Shown in pieces: positions 18,516 through 26,967 of a stretch of 64,000 nt of DNA. The notes below the pieces were generated by a model that worked only from the letters and a program-made list of their open reading frames with translations, had not been told where the DNA came from and searched no databases. The position numbers were made by a program, and so were the translations under genes. This DNA is from Dokdonella koreensis DS-123 (GTDB taxonomy: Bacteria > Pseudomonadota > Gammaproteobacteria > Xanthomonadales > Rhodanobacteraceae), in contig NZ_CP015249.1 in assembly GCF_001632775.1 (NCBI RefSeq), positions 4,320,686 through 4,384,685 on the forward strand. Reading direction: 5' to 3'. Positions within the stretch are counted from its first letter, which is position 1. The number at the start of each line of letters is the position of its first letter.

Positions 18516-20561
18516 TTACGGCGGACAGTCCGGGGTGCCGAGCGGCCGTGTCAGGCGCGTGAGGTCCAGCGTCGCCGGCACGGGCAGCTGACCGGGCCGC
18601 GGCCGTAGCTCGGCGCGGCCGCGATCGCCACAGGACACCTCCAGCACCGGCACCTCGCCCCAGGGCGCCAGCACCAGCTGGCTGGCATCGAACCCGGCAC
18701 CGAACCGGGTGCCGGCACGGTTGAACAGCGTCAGCTGCGACGCGCCCGGCTCGATCGTGCCCTCGGCCCAGGTCTGCACGCCGTCGGCGCCGGCGTCGAA
18801 CCAGCCGATCCAGCTGCGTCCGTGGCCCAGCTGCTGGATCAGGAAGCCGCTGCCGGTGAACGCCGGGTCGAACCAGGCCCCGCTGGTCTGCGGCGGCGCC
18901 GCGGGCGCCGCATCGCAGTTCAGGCCCTCCAGCGCGCTCAACCGCGTCAGCGCGACCTCGCCGCTGCCCCAGCCTTCCGGGCCTTCCCAGCGCATGCGGC
19001 CGCGGTCGCAGCCGTCGAAGCTGATCAGGATGCGGCCCCAGGGCTCGTGCACGAACTGCTGGCCGCCATCGCCGCCGGCCTGGCGTACCGGCCGCGTGAC
19101 CTGGTCGAACACGATGCCGCCGTCGACCACGGTGCCGACGCCGTTCAACCACGCCTGGTCGCCCGCCACGCCTTGTCCCGGGTACGTGTAGAAGTACACG
19201 TGCGCACGCGGCGCATCGAGGATCTCCAGATAGATACCCTCGCCGGCACGCGACGGATCGAACCACAAGCCGCTGTAGCGTGCGTCGATCGCCGTGGCCG
19301 CCGGCCGCGGCGGGATCACCGCGTCCAGGGCCGGCACCGAGGCCTGCGGATCGAAGCGGCAATCGCCGTCGGCACCCGCCGTGGCCAGGGCCTGGCACCG
19401 CTGCTGCAGGTCGGCGACCTGCGGGCGATCGCCGCCGGCCATCCAGGCGCGCAGCGCCTCCCAGCCGGCCAGTCCTTCCGCCGTGGAAAAGCCGCAATGA
19501 CTCGGTGCCTGCTCGGCCACGATCGCGCTGACGAGCTGGCCGGCCGGCAGGTGCCGCCGCAGCACGTCCTGATTGGCCGGCACCACGAGCTGGTCGTCGC
19601 TGGTGTGCAGCGAGAGCACCTTGGCGCTGCCCACCGCACCGCGGAAATCCGATGCCCAGCGCAGCGACAGCGCGGCCAGCGGATCGGCGTCGACGCGCGC
19701 GATGCCGGTCTCGATCGCCGGGTCGGCATAGGCGACGCCGCGGGTGGCCAGCGGATTGCGCCCGGCCATCTTGTCGGGCGCGCGCACCACGTCGCTCAGC
19801 GCATAGATCGCGTAGGCCATGTTGGTGATGAAGAACGTCTCGTCATCGGTCCCGGCCACCGCCATCAGCTGCGCCAGCCGCCGCTTCATGCCGCTGCTGC
19901 GCAAGGGCTCGGGCAGGTTGACGCCGGTGCACTGGTTGAGCGGGATCAGTGCCCGCAGCACCTCGACCTGGTTCTCCAGGTCCTCGATGTCGGCAGGGAT
20001 GTCGCCGAGGTCGAGCGCCCACGGCAGCGGCTGGGGCCCTCGCGGCAGGCGGCCGGATCCGTCGCAGACCACGTCGTAGGCCAGGCGCATGTCGATCGCG
20101 TGATCCCAGAGACGCGAGCCGGCCGCCGCCGGACACAGCGCATAGGCGCCGCGAACCGGCGGCAGTCCCGGCGTCTCGGCCAGCTTGAGCGCCAGCAGGC
20201 CGCCGAGCGAACCACCGAACGGCACGATCTCGCCGGGCGCGCCGTACTCCTCGGTGAAGAGCGCGAGCAGCTCGCGGTTGTCCTCGATCGCCGTGAACAC
20301 CGCCCAGCCGCGCTGGGCATAGGCCGAGGCGGCGACCGCATAGCCCTGCGAGAGCATGACGTCGCGCAGCGGCCCCAGCGACGGCGGGCCGTCGGCCTCC
20401 GAGAAATTGAACCCGTGCTGGTAGAGCACCAGCGGTCCGCCGGCCTGCCAGCCCGCGGGTACCGCGATGCGATACCAGACGCCCGACGCGGTGGTACCGC
20501 TGATCTCCTGCGCGTGCGCGCTCAAGCCCAGCAGCAGCAACAGCATTGCCACGAAGCGCAT
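18516..20561 (-). CDS. Secreted alpha/beta hydrolase with two C-terminal WFDP-type repeat domains
   Basis: A 681-residue exported protein with a signal peptide ending SAHAQ. Residues 25-385 are an alpha/beta hydrolase with nucleophile motif GGSLGG (Ser118), likely acid in HTSDDQLV (322/323) and His355 in SHCGF; the substrate is unknown. Residues 429-545 and 560-675 are two copies of a domain starting GLWFDPSRAGEGIYLEI and GAWFDPAFTGSGFLIQQ. Both contain Trp-rich strands and paired cysteines. Such W-[FY]-[DN]-P-x3-G-x-G units occur on many secreted proteins of this lineage but are uncharacterised. It is divergent from the reductase gene at 20671. Confidence 0.82.
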   Translation of the reverse strand: MRFVAMLLLLLGLSAHAQEISGTTASGVWYRIAVPAGWQAGGPLVLYQHGFNFSEADGPPSLGPLRDVMLSQGYAVAASAYAQRGWAVFTAIEDNRELLALFTEEYGAPGEIVPFGGSLGGLLALKLAETPGLPPVRGAYALCPAAAGSRLWDHAIDMRLAYDVVCDGSGRLPRGPQPLPWALDLGDIPADIEDLENQVEVLRALIPLNQCTGVNLPEPLRSSGMKRRLAQLMAVAGTDDETFFITNMAYAIYALSDVVRAPDKMAGRNPLATRGVAYADPAIETGIARVDADPLAALSLRWASDFRGAVGSAKVLSLHTSDDQLVVPANQDVLRRHLPAGQLVSAIVAEQAPSHCGFSTAEGLAGWEALRAWMAGGDRPQVADLQQRCQALATAGADGDCRFDPQASVPALDAVIPPRPAATAIDARYSGLWFDPSRAGEGIYLEILDAPRAHVYFYTYPGQGVAGDQAWLNGVGTVVDGGIVFDQVTRPVRQAGGDGGQQFVHEPWGRILISFDGCDRGRMRWEGPEGWGSGEVALTRLSALEGLNCDAAPAAPPQTSGAWFDPAFTGSGFLIQQLGHGRSWIGWFDAGADGVQTWAEGTIEPGASQLTLFNRAGTRFGAGFDASQLVLAPWGEVPVLEVSCGDRGRAELRPRPGQLPVPATLDLTRLTRPLGTPDCPP

Positions 20562-20670
20562 CGGCCGATCCCCAAGGAAGAATGTGATGAACTTAGTCCG
20601 CAGGAGCTGAGCGAATCGTTAAAGTGTGCCGTCCGCAGGCCGTCGCCTGCGTCCCCGGGGACACACGACC

Positions 20671-21645
20671 ATGCAGATCCTGCTTACCGGTGCCGGCGGT
20701 CTGCTCGGACGTGCGATCGCGCGCCAGCTGGTCGACCGCGGCCACCTGGTACGCGCGCTGGTACGCACGCCGCAGCCGCCGCTGGACGCGCTCGGCGTCG
20801 AGCAATGGGAAGGCACGACCGAATCGCTGGACACCGTCATCGCCATCGCCAACGGCTGCGATGCGATCGTCCACGTCGCCGGCAACGCCGATCCGCTGGC
20901 GGCCATCGAGGCCTGCTACGAGGCCAACGTCGCCGCCACCGACGTCGTGCTGGCCGCCGCCGAGCTGGCCGGCGTGCGCCGCCTGGTGTTCACCTCGTGC
21001 GCCAGCGTGGTGGTCGGCGTGCACGACATCAACGGCGGTGGCGAAACACTGCCGTATCCGCCGCGCTGGCCGGCCGCCTACCCGCACGCCAAGGCGCTGG
21101 CCGAACAGCGCGTGCTGGCCGCCAACGGCGAGGCGCTGGCGACGGTCGCGCTGCGGCCCGGCCTGCTGTGGGCGCCCGAGGAAGCACGCGTGACGCCGCG
21201 CCTGATCGACCTGGCGCGCCGCGGCCGCCTGCGCCTGACGGCCAGTCCCGCCAACCGCATCGACTGCTGCCACGTCGAGAATGCGGCACTGGCCCATGCG
21301 CTCGCGGTCGAGCGCCTGGAACCGGATGCGGCGATCGCCGGCCGCAGCTATTTCGTCAGCGACGGCGAGCCGATCAGCATCGAGGCCCTGCTCGCGGCGC
21401 TGCTGCGCGCGCACGGACTGGCGCTTCCGACGCGCCGGCTCTCGCCGCAGCTGGCGCACTGGCTGGCGGCCAGTGCCGGCCTGCGCCGGCGCCTGCCCGG
21501 CGGCCGGCAGCCGCTGCTGGAACCGTTCCTGCTCAACCTCGTCAACCGCAACGCCTGGTTCAACATCGCCGCCGCACGCCGCGACCTGGGCTACGCGCCG
21601 CAGGCGTCCACGCGTGACGCCCTGGCGCGCCTGGCGCGCCGCTGA
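20671..21645 (+). CDS. NAD(P)-dependent reductase, OleD/3-beta-HSD-like
   Basis: An extended short-chain dehydrogenase of 324 residues. The nucleotide motif TGAGGLLGRAIARQL (about 6-20) and the catalytic pair in AYPHAKALAE (Tyr-x3-Lys) are clear. The later segments LPYPPRWPAAYPHAK, RIDCCHVENAALAH and WFNIAAARRDLGY follow the pattern of OleD, which reduces 2-alkyl-3-keto acids in long-chain olefin synthesis, and of sterol dehydrogenases. No oleA, oleB or oleC is adjacent, so the substrate stays open. The ATG at 20671 begins directly at the Rossmann strand. Confidence 0.85.
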   Translation: MQILLTGAGGLLGRAIARQLVDRGHLVRALVRTPQPPLDALGVEQWEGTTESLDTVIAIANGCDAIVHVAGNADPLAAIEACYEANVAATDVVLAAAELAGVRRLVFTSCASVVVGVHDINGGGETLPYPPRWPAAYPHAKALAEQRVLAANGEALATVALRPGLLWAPEEARVTPRLIDLARRGRLRLTASPANRIDCCHVENAALAHALAVERLEPDAAIAGRSYFVSDGEPISIEALLAALLRAHGLALPTRRLSPQLAHWLAASAGLRRRLPGGRQPLLEPFLLNLVNRNAWFNIAAARRDLGYAPQASTRDALARLARR

Positions 21646-21716
21646 CCGCCAGCCCCGCCGGCCCCGGCCCGGGAACGCCGCGGCTCACGCACGCGCGATC
21701 CTCCCGCGTCCGCCGG

Positions 21717-23903
21717 TCAGCGATCGCAGCCGCGCAGCGGCACCGCGAGTTCCGACTGGAGCGAGGGCGGCGCCGGAACCGTGGCTGCGCGCCGGCGTGC
21801 CGTGGCGAGAGCGGCGGCGGCCTCGTCGCAGCGCTCCTGCGCGGCCAGCGCTTGCGCGAGCTTGAGCGAGCGCTGGCCGACGTCGGCTTCCTGCGCGTGA
21901 CGTCCTTCGCGGTTGCGTTCGAGCATGCGGCGGTAGGCGGCCTCGGCGCCGGGCGCGTCGCCCTGCGCCAGCAGCGCGTCGCCGAGCAGTTGCAGCGTAT
22001 CGACGCTGGCCAGGTCGTTCTCGGCCGACAGCGCCTCGCCGATCGCCAGCGCCTGGCGCAGCGGCGGCTCGGCGGCCTTCGGATCACCGCGGCGCAGGAG
22101 CAGGCCGGCCTGCTGGTTGAGCTGGACCGCGTAGTTGCCGGACCGCTCGCCGAACAGCTCGCGCGTCGCGACCAGCACCTGGCCCATCAATGCCTCGGCC
22201 TCGCTGCTGCGGCCCTGCGCCTCGAGCGCCGAGGCCAGCATCGACTGCGCGTATACCGTGTACGGGTGTCGCTCACCCTGGAACTCGCGGGCCCGACGCA
22301 GTGCCTCCTCGAGCAGGTCCAGCGCTTCGTCGCCGCGGTCGGTGCCGATCAGTTCCTGGCCGAGGCTCAGCAGGTTGGCGGTGGTGCCCGGGTCGCCTTC
22401 CGGCAGGTGGCGTCGTCCGTGCGCCAGTGCTTCGTGCAGCCGCGCGACCATGCGGTCCTTGCGGCCCGCCGCGCTGTCCAGCATCGCTTGCGCATGCAGG
22501 ATGCGGTTGTGCAGGCCGGCCTCTTCGGGCGTGGCGTCGCCGATCACCGCCTGCGCGCGCTCCAGCAGCGCAGCGGCCCGGTCGCGGTCGGTCTGCCGCA
22601 GCGCCATCGCCTGCAGCCAGTAGCGCTGCGCGCGGACCGAGGACGGAAGCTCCGGGTCGTGCTCGGCCAGCGCGACGGCGCGGTCCAGCAGCGGTTGCGC
22701 GGCATGGTTGTCGTTGAGCTTGAGATAGACGGTCGCCAGGGTCGTCAGCAGTTCGCCCATCACGGCCGGCTCGTCGGCCAGTTCGGTCTCGATGCGCCGG
22801 GCCCCCTCGGCCAGCAAGGTGTCGACATCCGGCCGGACGCCGCGATTGCGCGCCGGATCGGCCTGCTCGAACACGCTGGCCAGGAAACCGCTGACCCGGC
22901 GGGCCGTGCGCGCCTCGCGCTCGGCGCGGTCGCGCGCCAGGTCCAGGTTCCAGAGGAAATAGCCGATCGTCGCGACCAGCACCAGGCCGGCCGCGAACAG
23001 GCCGATCGTGCCGAGCCGGTGGCGCCGTACCAGCAGGCCGAACCGATGCAGCGATCCGCCGCGGCGGGCGGCGACCGGACGGTGCTCGACCAGGGCGCGC
23101 AGGTCGGCGGCGAAGCCTTCGACATTGGCATAGCGCGCCTCGGCCTGGGCGGCGGTCGCGCGGCGGCACACCGCCTCGACATCGGCGCGGCGCGAGCGCG
23201 CCGGGGTTCGCTCCAGCAGCGCGGCGAGCAGGCGGCCGAGCTGGTAGATGTCCTGGGCCACGCCGGCGGGGTCGCCGCGATGCTGCTCGGGGCTCGCATA
23301 GCCGGGTGTCGCGGCGCGCCGGGCCGGATCGTCGCTGGCGTCGTCCAGGGCCGCCGCGATTCCGAAGTCCAGCAGCTTGGGCACGCCGTCGGCGTCCACC
23401 AGGATGTTGGACGGCTTGATGTCGCGATGGACCACCAGCCGCGCATGCGCGTAGGCGACGGCGGCGCACACGGCCAGCATCAGGCCGATGCGCGCCCGCA
23501 GGTCGCACTGGTGGCGATCGCACCAGCGATCGATGCGCTCGCCCTCGACGTGGTCCATCGCGAACCACAGCAATCCGGTTTCGCTGCGGCCGCCGTCGAG
23601 GAGCCGCGCGATGTTCGGATGCTGCAGCCGCGCCAGCAGCCGCCGCTCGCGCGCGAGCAGCGCCTCGGCGACGTCGGCGTCGGCCTCCGGCGCGATCAGC
23701 TTCAACGCCACCTGCTGCTCGAATGCGCCGTCGGCGCGTTCGGCCAGATGCACCACGCCCAGGCCGCCCTGGCCGATCTCGCGCACGACGCGAAACGGGC
23801 CGATGCGCGTGCCCGGTTCCAGCGGCGCCAGCCCGGCGCCGAGCAGGGACGAGACCAGCCGGCTGCGCAAGGCGCCGCCGGGTTCGAAGGTCAACGTCGT
23901 CAC
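21717..23903 (-). CDS. Transmembrane Ser/Thr protein kinase with TPR region (ECF partner)
   Basis: A 728-residue membrane kinase. The kinase domain (about 34-275) has the glycine loop GQGGLG (44-49), Lys68 in VALKLI, HRDIKPSN with the catalytic Asp at 161 and DFG at 179-181. One membrane helix follows (about 298-318). The outer region is some 400 residues of tetratricopeptide-like helical repeats. It starts at GTG 23903, sharing GTGA with the end of the sigma-factor gene, with GGAGG five bases upstream. Fused layout and overlap indicate that kinase and sigma factor are made together; the kinase probably phosphorylates the sigma factor. Confidence 0.9.
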   Translation of the reverse strand: MTTLTFEPGGALRSRLVSSLLGAGLAPLEPGTRIGPFRVVREIGQGGLGVVHLAERADGAFEQQVALKLIAPEADADVAEALLARERRLLARLQHPNIARLLDGGRSETGLLWFAMDHVEGERIDRWCDRHQCDLRARIGLMLAVCAAVAYAHARLVVHRDIKPSNILVDADGVPKLLDFGIAAALDDASDDPARRAATPGYASPEQHRGDPAGVAQDIYQLGRLLAALLERTPARSRRADVEAVCRRATAAQAEARYANVEGFAADLRALVEHRPVAARRGGSLHRFGLLVRRHRLGTIGLFAAGLVLVATIGYFLWNLDLARDRAEREARTARRVSGFLASVFEQADPARNRGVRPDVDTLLAEGARRIETELADEPAVMGELLTTLATVYLKLNDNHAAQPLLDRAVALAEHDPELPSSVRAQRYWLQAMALRQTDRDRAAALLERAQAVIGDATPEEAGLHNRILHAQAMLDSAAGRKDRMVARLHEALAHGRRHLPEGDPGTTANLLSLGQELIGTDRGDEALDLLEEALRRAREFQGERHPYTVYAQSMLASALEAQGRSSEAEALMGQVLVATRELFGERSGNYAVQLNQQAGLLLRRGDPKAAEPPLRQALAIGEALSAENDLASVDTLQLLGDALLAQGDAPGAEAAYRRMLERNREGRHAQEADVGQRSLKLAQALAAQERCDEAAAALATARRRAATVPAPPSLQSELAVPLRGCDR

Positions 23904-24493
23904 GGCGCCTCCAGGATGTGGGCCAGGCGCTCGCGCGCCTGCGCCCACAGCCATTGCACGGTGCGCAACGGAATCGCGGCGGCTTCGGCGGTCTCGGTCT
24001 CGGTCATGCCGGCGAAAAAACGGCACTCGACGACGCGCACCATGTTCCCGTTCTCGACGGCGAGGCGCGTCAGCGCCTGGTCGAGGGCGACGAAACGGTT
24101 CGCTTCCTCGCCGATCTCCTGGTCGATCTGGTCCAGCTCGACGCGGCGCTGGTCGCCGCCGCGCTTGGCGGTGGCGCGTTCGCGGGCGTAGGCGCAGATC
24201 ACCTGGCGCATGATCCTGGCCGTCAAGGCGAAGAAATGCTGCCGGTTCTCCGGCACCGCATCGCCCGCATCGACGATGCGCAGGTACCACTCGTTGACCA
24301 GACCGGTGGTGTTGAGGGTCGGCATCGTCGCGCCCTGCGCCAGCTGATGCCGCGCCAGCCGCTTGATGTCGGCATAGGTCCGCCGCAACAGCCGCGCCCA
24401 GGCATCGCGCTCGCCGTCGCGGGCCTGGTCGAGCAGTCGGGTGATGTCTTCGGGAACGTCCACCAGCGGCGCGGGTCCGGCAACCGGCGCCAT
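23900..24493 (-). CDS. ECF sigma factor of the kinase-linked (ECF43-like) group
   Basis: A 197-residue RNA polymerase sigma factor with regions 2 and 4 only. Region 2 holds NTTGLVNEWYLRI followed by FFALTARIMRQVICAYAR; region 4 is ECRFFAGMTETETAEAAAI plus RTVQWLWAQARERLAHIL. The usual acidic DAED motif of region 2.2 is replaced by NTTG, with Thr62 and Thr63 in place of acidic residues. In the ECF43 group such threonines are phosphorylated by the neighbouring kinase to switch the factor on. No anti-sigma gene is present. The ATG at 24493 is preferred over a GTG at 24595. Confidence 0.88.
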   Translation of the reverse strand: MAPVAGPAPLVDVPEDITRLLDQARDGERDAWARLLRRTYADIKRLARHQLAQGATMPTLNTTGLVNEWYLRIVDAGDAVPENRQHFFALTARIMRQVICAYARERATAKRGGDQRRVELDQIDQEIGEEANRFVALDQALTRLAVENGNMVRVVECRFFAGMTETETAEAAAIPLRTVQWLWAQARERLAHILEAP

Positions 24494-24622
24494 CTTGGGC
24501 CGCGCGGGCCGGCCGCGTCCAGCCGCGGGCCGCGGCGCGGCCAGGTCGCGCTCGACGGCCGCGCACGGCACGGCCGCGACCAGGCCGCTAGACACGGCGG
24601 GTCGCGCGTGGCGTGCCGGCGC

Positions 24623-24653
24623 GCCGGCGGCCGGACGATGCGCGGCCGCCGGC
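24623..24653. terminator. GC hairpin after the secreted-protein gene
   Basis: GCCGGCGGCCG (24623-24633) pairs with CGGCCGCCGGC (24643-24653) across a 9-base loop. On the minus strand it lies 17 bases past the stop at 24671, in front of the sigma-factor gene, so it may separate the two units. It has no U-tract. Confidence 0.4.
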
Positions 24654-24670
24654 GGCGCACGGGGCCGCGT

Positions 24671-26092
24671 TCATGTGCCCGGATCGGCCGGATCTTCGAA
24701 GTTCACGGTCATGATCAGATGGATGTCCGGATAGTTGACGCCGCCGCCAAAGTCGCCGGTCGCCAGGTCCGTCGGTTCGGGATTCCCGCAGCCCGATGCC
24801 GCCAGGAAGCTCGGGGCGGTCTGGCCGGCCGAGTTGGCGCCGAGCAGGAATTCCAGGCCGTCCTCGGCCGTCACCTCGACCACCAGGTCGACCGCGACCG
24901 GCGTGCCGGCCGACGTCTCGATCAGGCCGGCGACCGGAAGGTTCTTGAGCGCTCCGCTGTCGCTGATCGAGACCTGGGTACGCGCCGAACCGATCGGCGT
25001 GAGGTTGGCGTAGGTCAGCGGCGCACCGTCCGGAATCGTGTACAGCGTCGTCTTGATGTGCTGGTTCTTGCGCGCCAGCTCGATGCCCACCTCGACGCTG
25101 GCGACCTCGATCGTGTCGGTGGCCACGCCGGACAGCACCGGCACGCCGGCCAGGTCGAACCGCCGCAGGTACGACGTCGGCTGCAGCGCGCAGCCGATGT
25201 TGAGCGGATGGGTGATCGTGCGCGGGTCCACGCTCTGCGTCAGCATCGGCGCGGTCGGTTCGAAGCCCGCGCCGAACAGCCGGTTGTGGCGGAACGGGCA
25301 GCGCGCCGCGCCCTGCAGCTCGACCGCGTCGATGTTGACCTGGGTGCCGTTGCTGCCCCAGTTCGGCCAGGTGGCGAAGTCGGGCCACCAGTAGTTCGGG
25401 ACGTGGTAGTGGAAGGCGATGCGGCCGGTCCCCGACATCGGCAGGTCGTCGATCTGGTAGCGGCTCCAGTAGAACGGGTACGCCGGCCAGCCGTCGCTCT
25501 GTTCGGGCCAGGCGAGGTTCTCGTTGATCGCCAGGACGGCGGTCGTGAAGTCGCCGACCGCGGCCTCGTCGGCGCCGACGTCCAGGCACGGCATTGCCGT
25601 GCACACCCGCACGAAGAGGCGGTCCGGCGCCGGTGTCGGGTTCAGGAAATTGCCGGACTGCGCGGGCAGGCTGCGCGTCCAGAAGCTCAGGCGGTTGCCG
25701 GCACCGAAGTCGATCGGCGGCGTCACCGCCCAGACCGATGCGGTGCCGTGGTTGTCGGCGACGTACTCGGCGGTGATGCTCGACCCGGGCACGCCGGTGA
25801 CCGCGCCGGAATGGATGCTGCCCTGGTCCCAACGGCGTGCCGTGGGTGCCGGCCAGTCGGTCGGCAGCGCGCTGGTATTGAAGCGCAGCCAGCCGTCCTC
25901 GCCGTACAGCCGGTCGACGTGGTCGAAATCCTCGGCGCAGACGGGCGCTTCCCCGGCCGCCGGCGCCGCGCCGGGTGCCGCGCGCTGGTAGCTCGAAACG
26001 GTGGGCTGGGCAACTGCGGCGGACGGCCAGGCCGCGGTGGAAAGGACGACGCCGGCAACGGCCGGCAACCAGCGGACGGAAACGATGTTCAT
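24671..26092 (-). CDS. Secreted protein with choice-of-anchor-J / cleaved-adhesin-like domain
   Basis: A 473-residue exported protein with a signal peptide ending AAVAQ. Residues about 52-270 look like a cleaved-adhesin/choice-of-anchor-J beta-sandwich: [17 protein letters not shown], a YVADNH segment, [18 protein letters not shown] and a closing INIDAVEL-like strand ([10 protein letters not shown]). The second half (about 290-470) is another beta-rich region rich in Thr, Val and Ser, perhaps a P/Homo B-like or Ig-like sandwich. It has no visible C-terminal sorting signal. The function is unknown; surface binding is a guess. It lies upstream of the ECF/kinase pair on the same strand but is separated by a hairpin. 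Confidence 0.72.
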   Translation of the reverse strand: MNIVSVRWLPAVAGVVLSTAAWPSAAVAQPTVSSYQRAAPGAAPAAGEAPVCAEDFDHVDRLYGEDGWLRFNTSALPTDWPAPTARRWDQGSIHSGAVTGVPGSSITAEYVADNHGTASVWAVTPPIDFGAGNRLSFWTRSLPAQSGNFLNPTPAPDRLFVRVCTAMPCLDVGADEAAVGDFTTAVLAINENLAWPEQSDGWPAYPFYWSRYQIDDLPMSGTGRIAFHYHVPNYWWPDFATWPNWGSNGTQVNIDAVELQGAARCPFRHNRLFGAGFEPTAPMLTQSVDPRTITHPLNIGCALQPTSYLRRFDLAGVPVLSGVATDTIEVASVEVGIELARKNQHIKTTLYTIPDGAPLTYANLTPIGSARTQVSISDSGALKNLPVAGLIETSAGTPVAVDLVVEVTAEDGLEFLLGANSAGQTAPSFLAASGCGNPEPTDLATGDFGGGVNYPDIHLIMTVNFEDPADPGT

Positions 26093-26298
26093 GCGCTCTC
26101 CCCGAGCAAGACGGTTAGGAAATGGACGGCGGCCCGGCGGCTACCGCCGGATCGTTGACGTTCCCGGTCTGCGAAGCCGCGATTCCGGTACGGATCGGCC
26201 CCTTGAAAGACAGATAGAAGAACCGGCGGCAAATCCCGCAAGGGCTTTCGCTCCGCCGGAAGGTCCGGCCGCGGCGGCGTGGCGCGCCGCGGTCACGG

Positions 26299-26304
26299 TA
26301 GAAT
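26299..26304 (+). promoter_or_regulatory. -10 box giving a leaderless ubiJ message
   Basis: TAGAAT, then CGGCCG, then ATG. Seven bases on from the final T is 26311, the A of the ubiJ start codon. The 17 bases TAGAATCGGCCGATGCC recur exactly at the yajQ start (30182-30198). Confidence 0.5.
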
Positions 26305-26310
26305 CGGCCG

Positions 26311-26967
26311 ATGCCCACCCCCGCCGCCGGCGTCGCCCGCACTCCCAGCCGCACCCTGTCCATTCTCGGCCGCCTGCTCGAGGAGGCGCTGGCACGCGCG
26401 CTGGCGCTCGACCCGGAAACCGGGCGGCGCGTGGCCGCGCTGGACGGGCGCAGCGTGGTGCTGCGGTTCGACGGTACCGGCCTGGCGCTGCGCGCCACGG
26501 TGGACGAGGGCCGGCTGCGGATCGGACCGGCGTCGGACGACGGCGACCTGCGCCTGGCCGCGACGCCCGGCGCCCTGCTGGCGATGGCGGCCACCCGCGG
26601 TGGCGATGCCCCGCTGGCGCCGGGTCGCATCGAGATCGCCGGCGATGCCGAACTGGCACGGCGGCTCGAGCGGATCGTCCACGGTTTCACGCCCGACATC
26701 GACGAGGCCTTCGCCCGCGCGTTCGGCGACGTCGCCGGCTTCCAGGTCGCGCGGCTGGCCCGGGGCGGCGCCGGCTGGGTGCGCGCCGCGGCCGGTGCGC
26801 TGGCGCGCGACACCGCCGACTACCTGGTCGAGGAAAGCCGCGACCTGGTCGCCAAGGCGGAGGTCGAGACCTTCCTCGACGAGGTCGACGCGCTGCGCGA
26901 GCGCAGCGATCGCCTGCACGCCCGCGTACAGCGGCTGGCGGGCCGGGTCCCGGGCGCCGGCACGTGA
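26311..26967 (+). CDS. ubiJ: Ubiquinone biosynthesis accessory factor UbiJ
   Basis: A 218-residue SCP2-type lipid-binding protein of the soluble Ubi complex that carries hydrophobic ubiquinone intermediates. The N-terminal part (about 20-130) has the SCP2 fold: [37 protein letters not shown] and the late strand [19 protein letters not shown]. The C-terminal third is helical and ends in a coiled coil ([23 protein letters not shown]), as in UbiJ. ubiB follows with a 4-base overlap. ubiE, often next to this pair, is not in the window. Translation is probably leaderless. Confidence 0.9.
   Translation: MPTPAAGVARTPSRTLSILGRLLEEALARALALDPETGRRVAALDGRSVVLRFDGTGLALRATVDEGRLRIGPASDDGDLRLAATPGALLAMAATRGGDAPLAPGRIEIAGDAELARRLERIVHGFTPDIDEAFARAFGDVAGFQVARLARGGAGWVRAAAGALARDTADYLVEESRDLVAKAEVETFLDEVDALRERSDRLHARVQRLAGRVPGAGT

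Noticed and set aside
18822-21617. Open frame of 931 codons on the plus strand
   Set aside because: It crosses the hydrolase (antisense) and the reductase (wrong frame) and has a biased His/Arg/Gly-rich composition.
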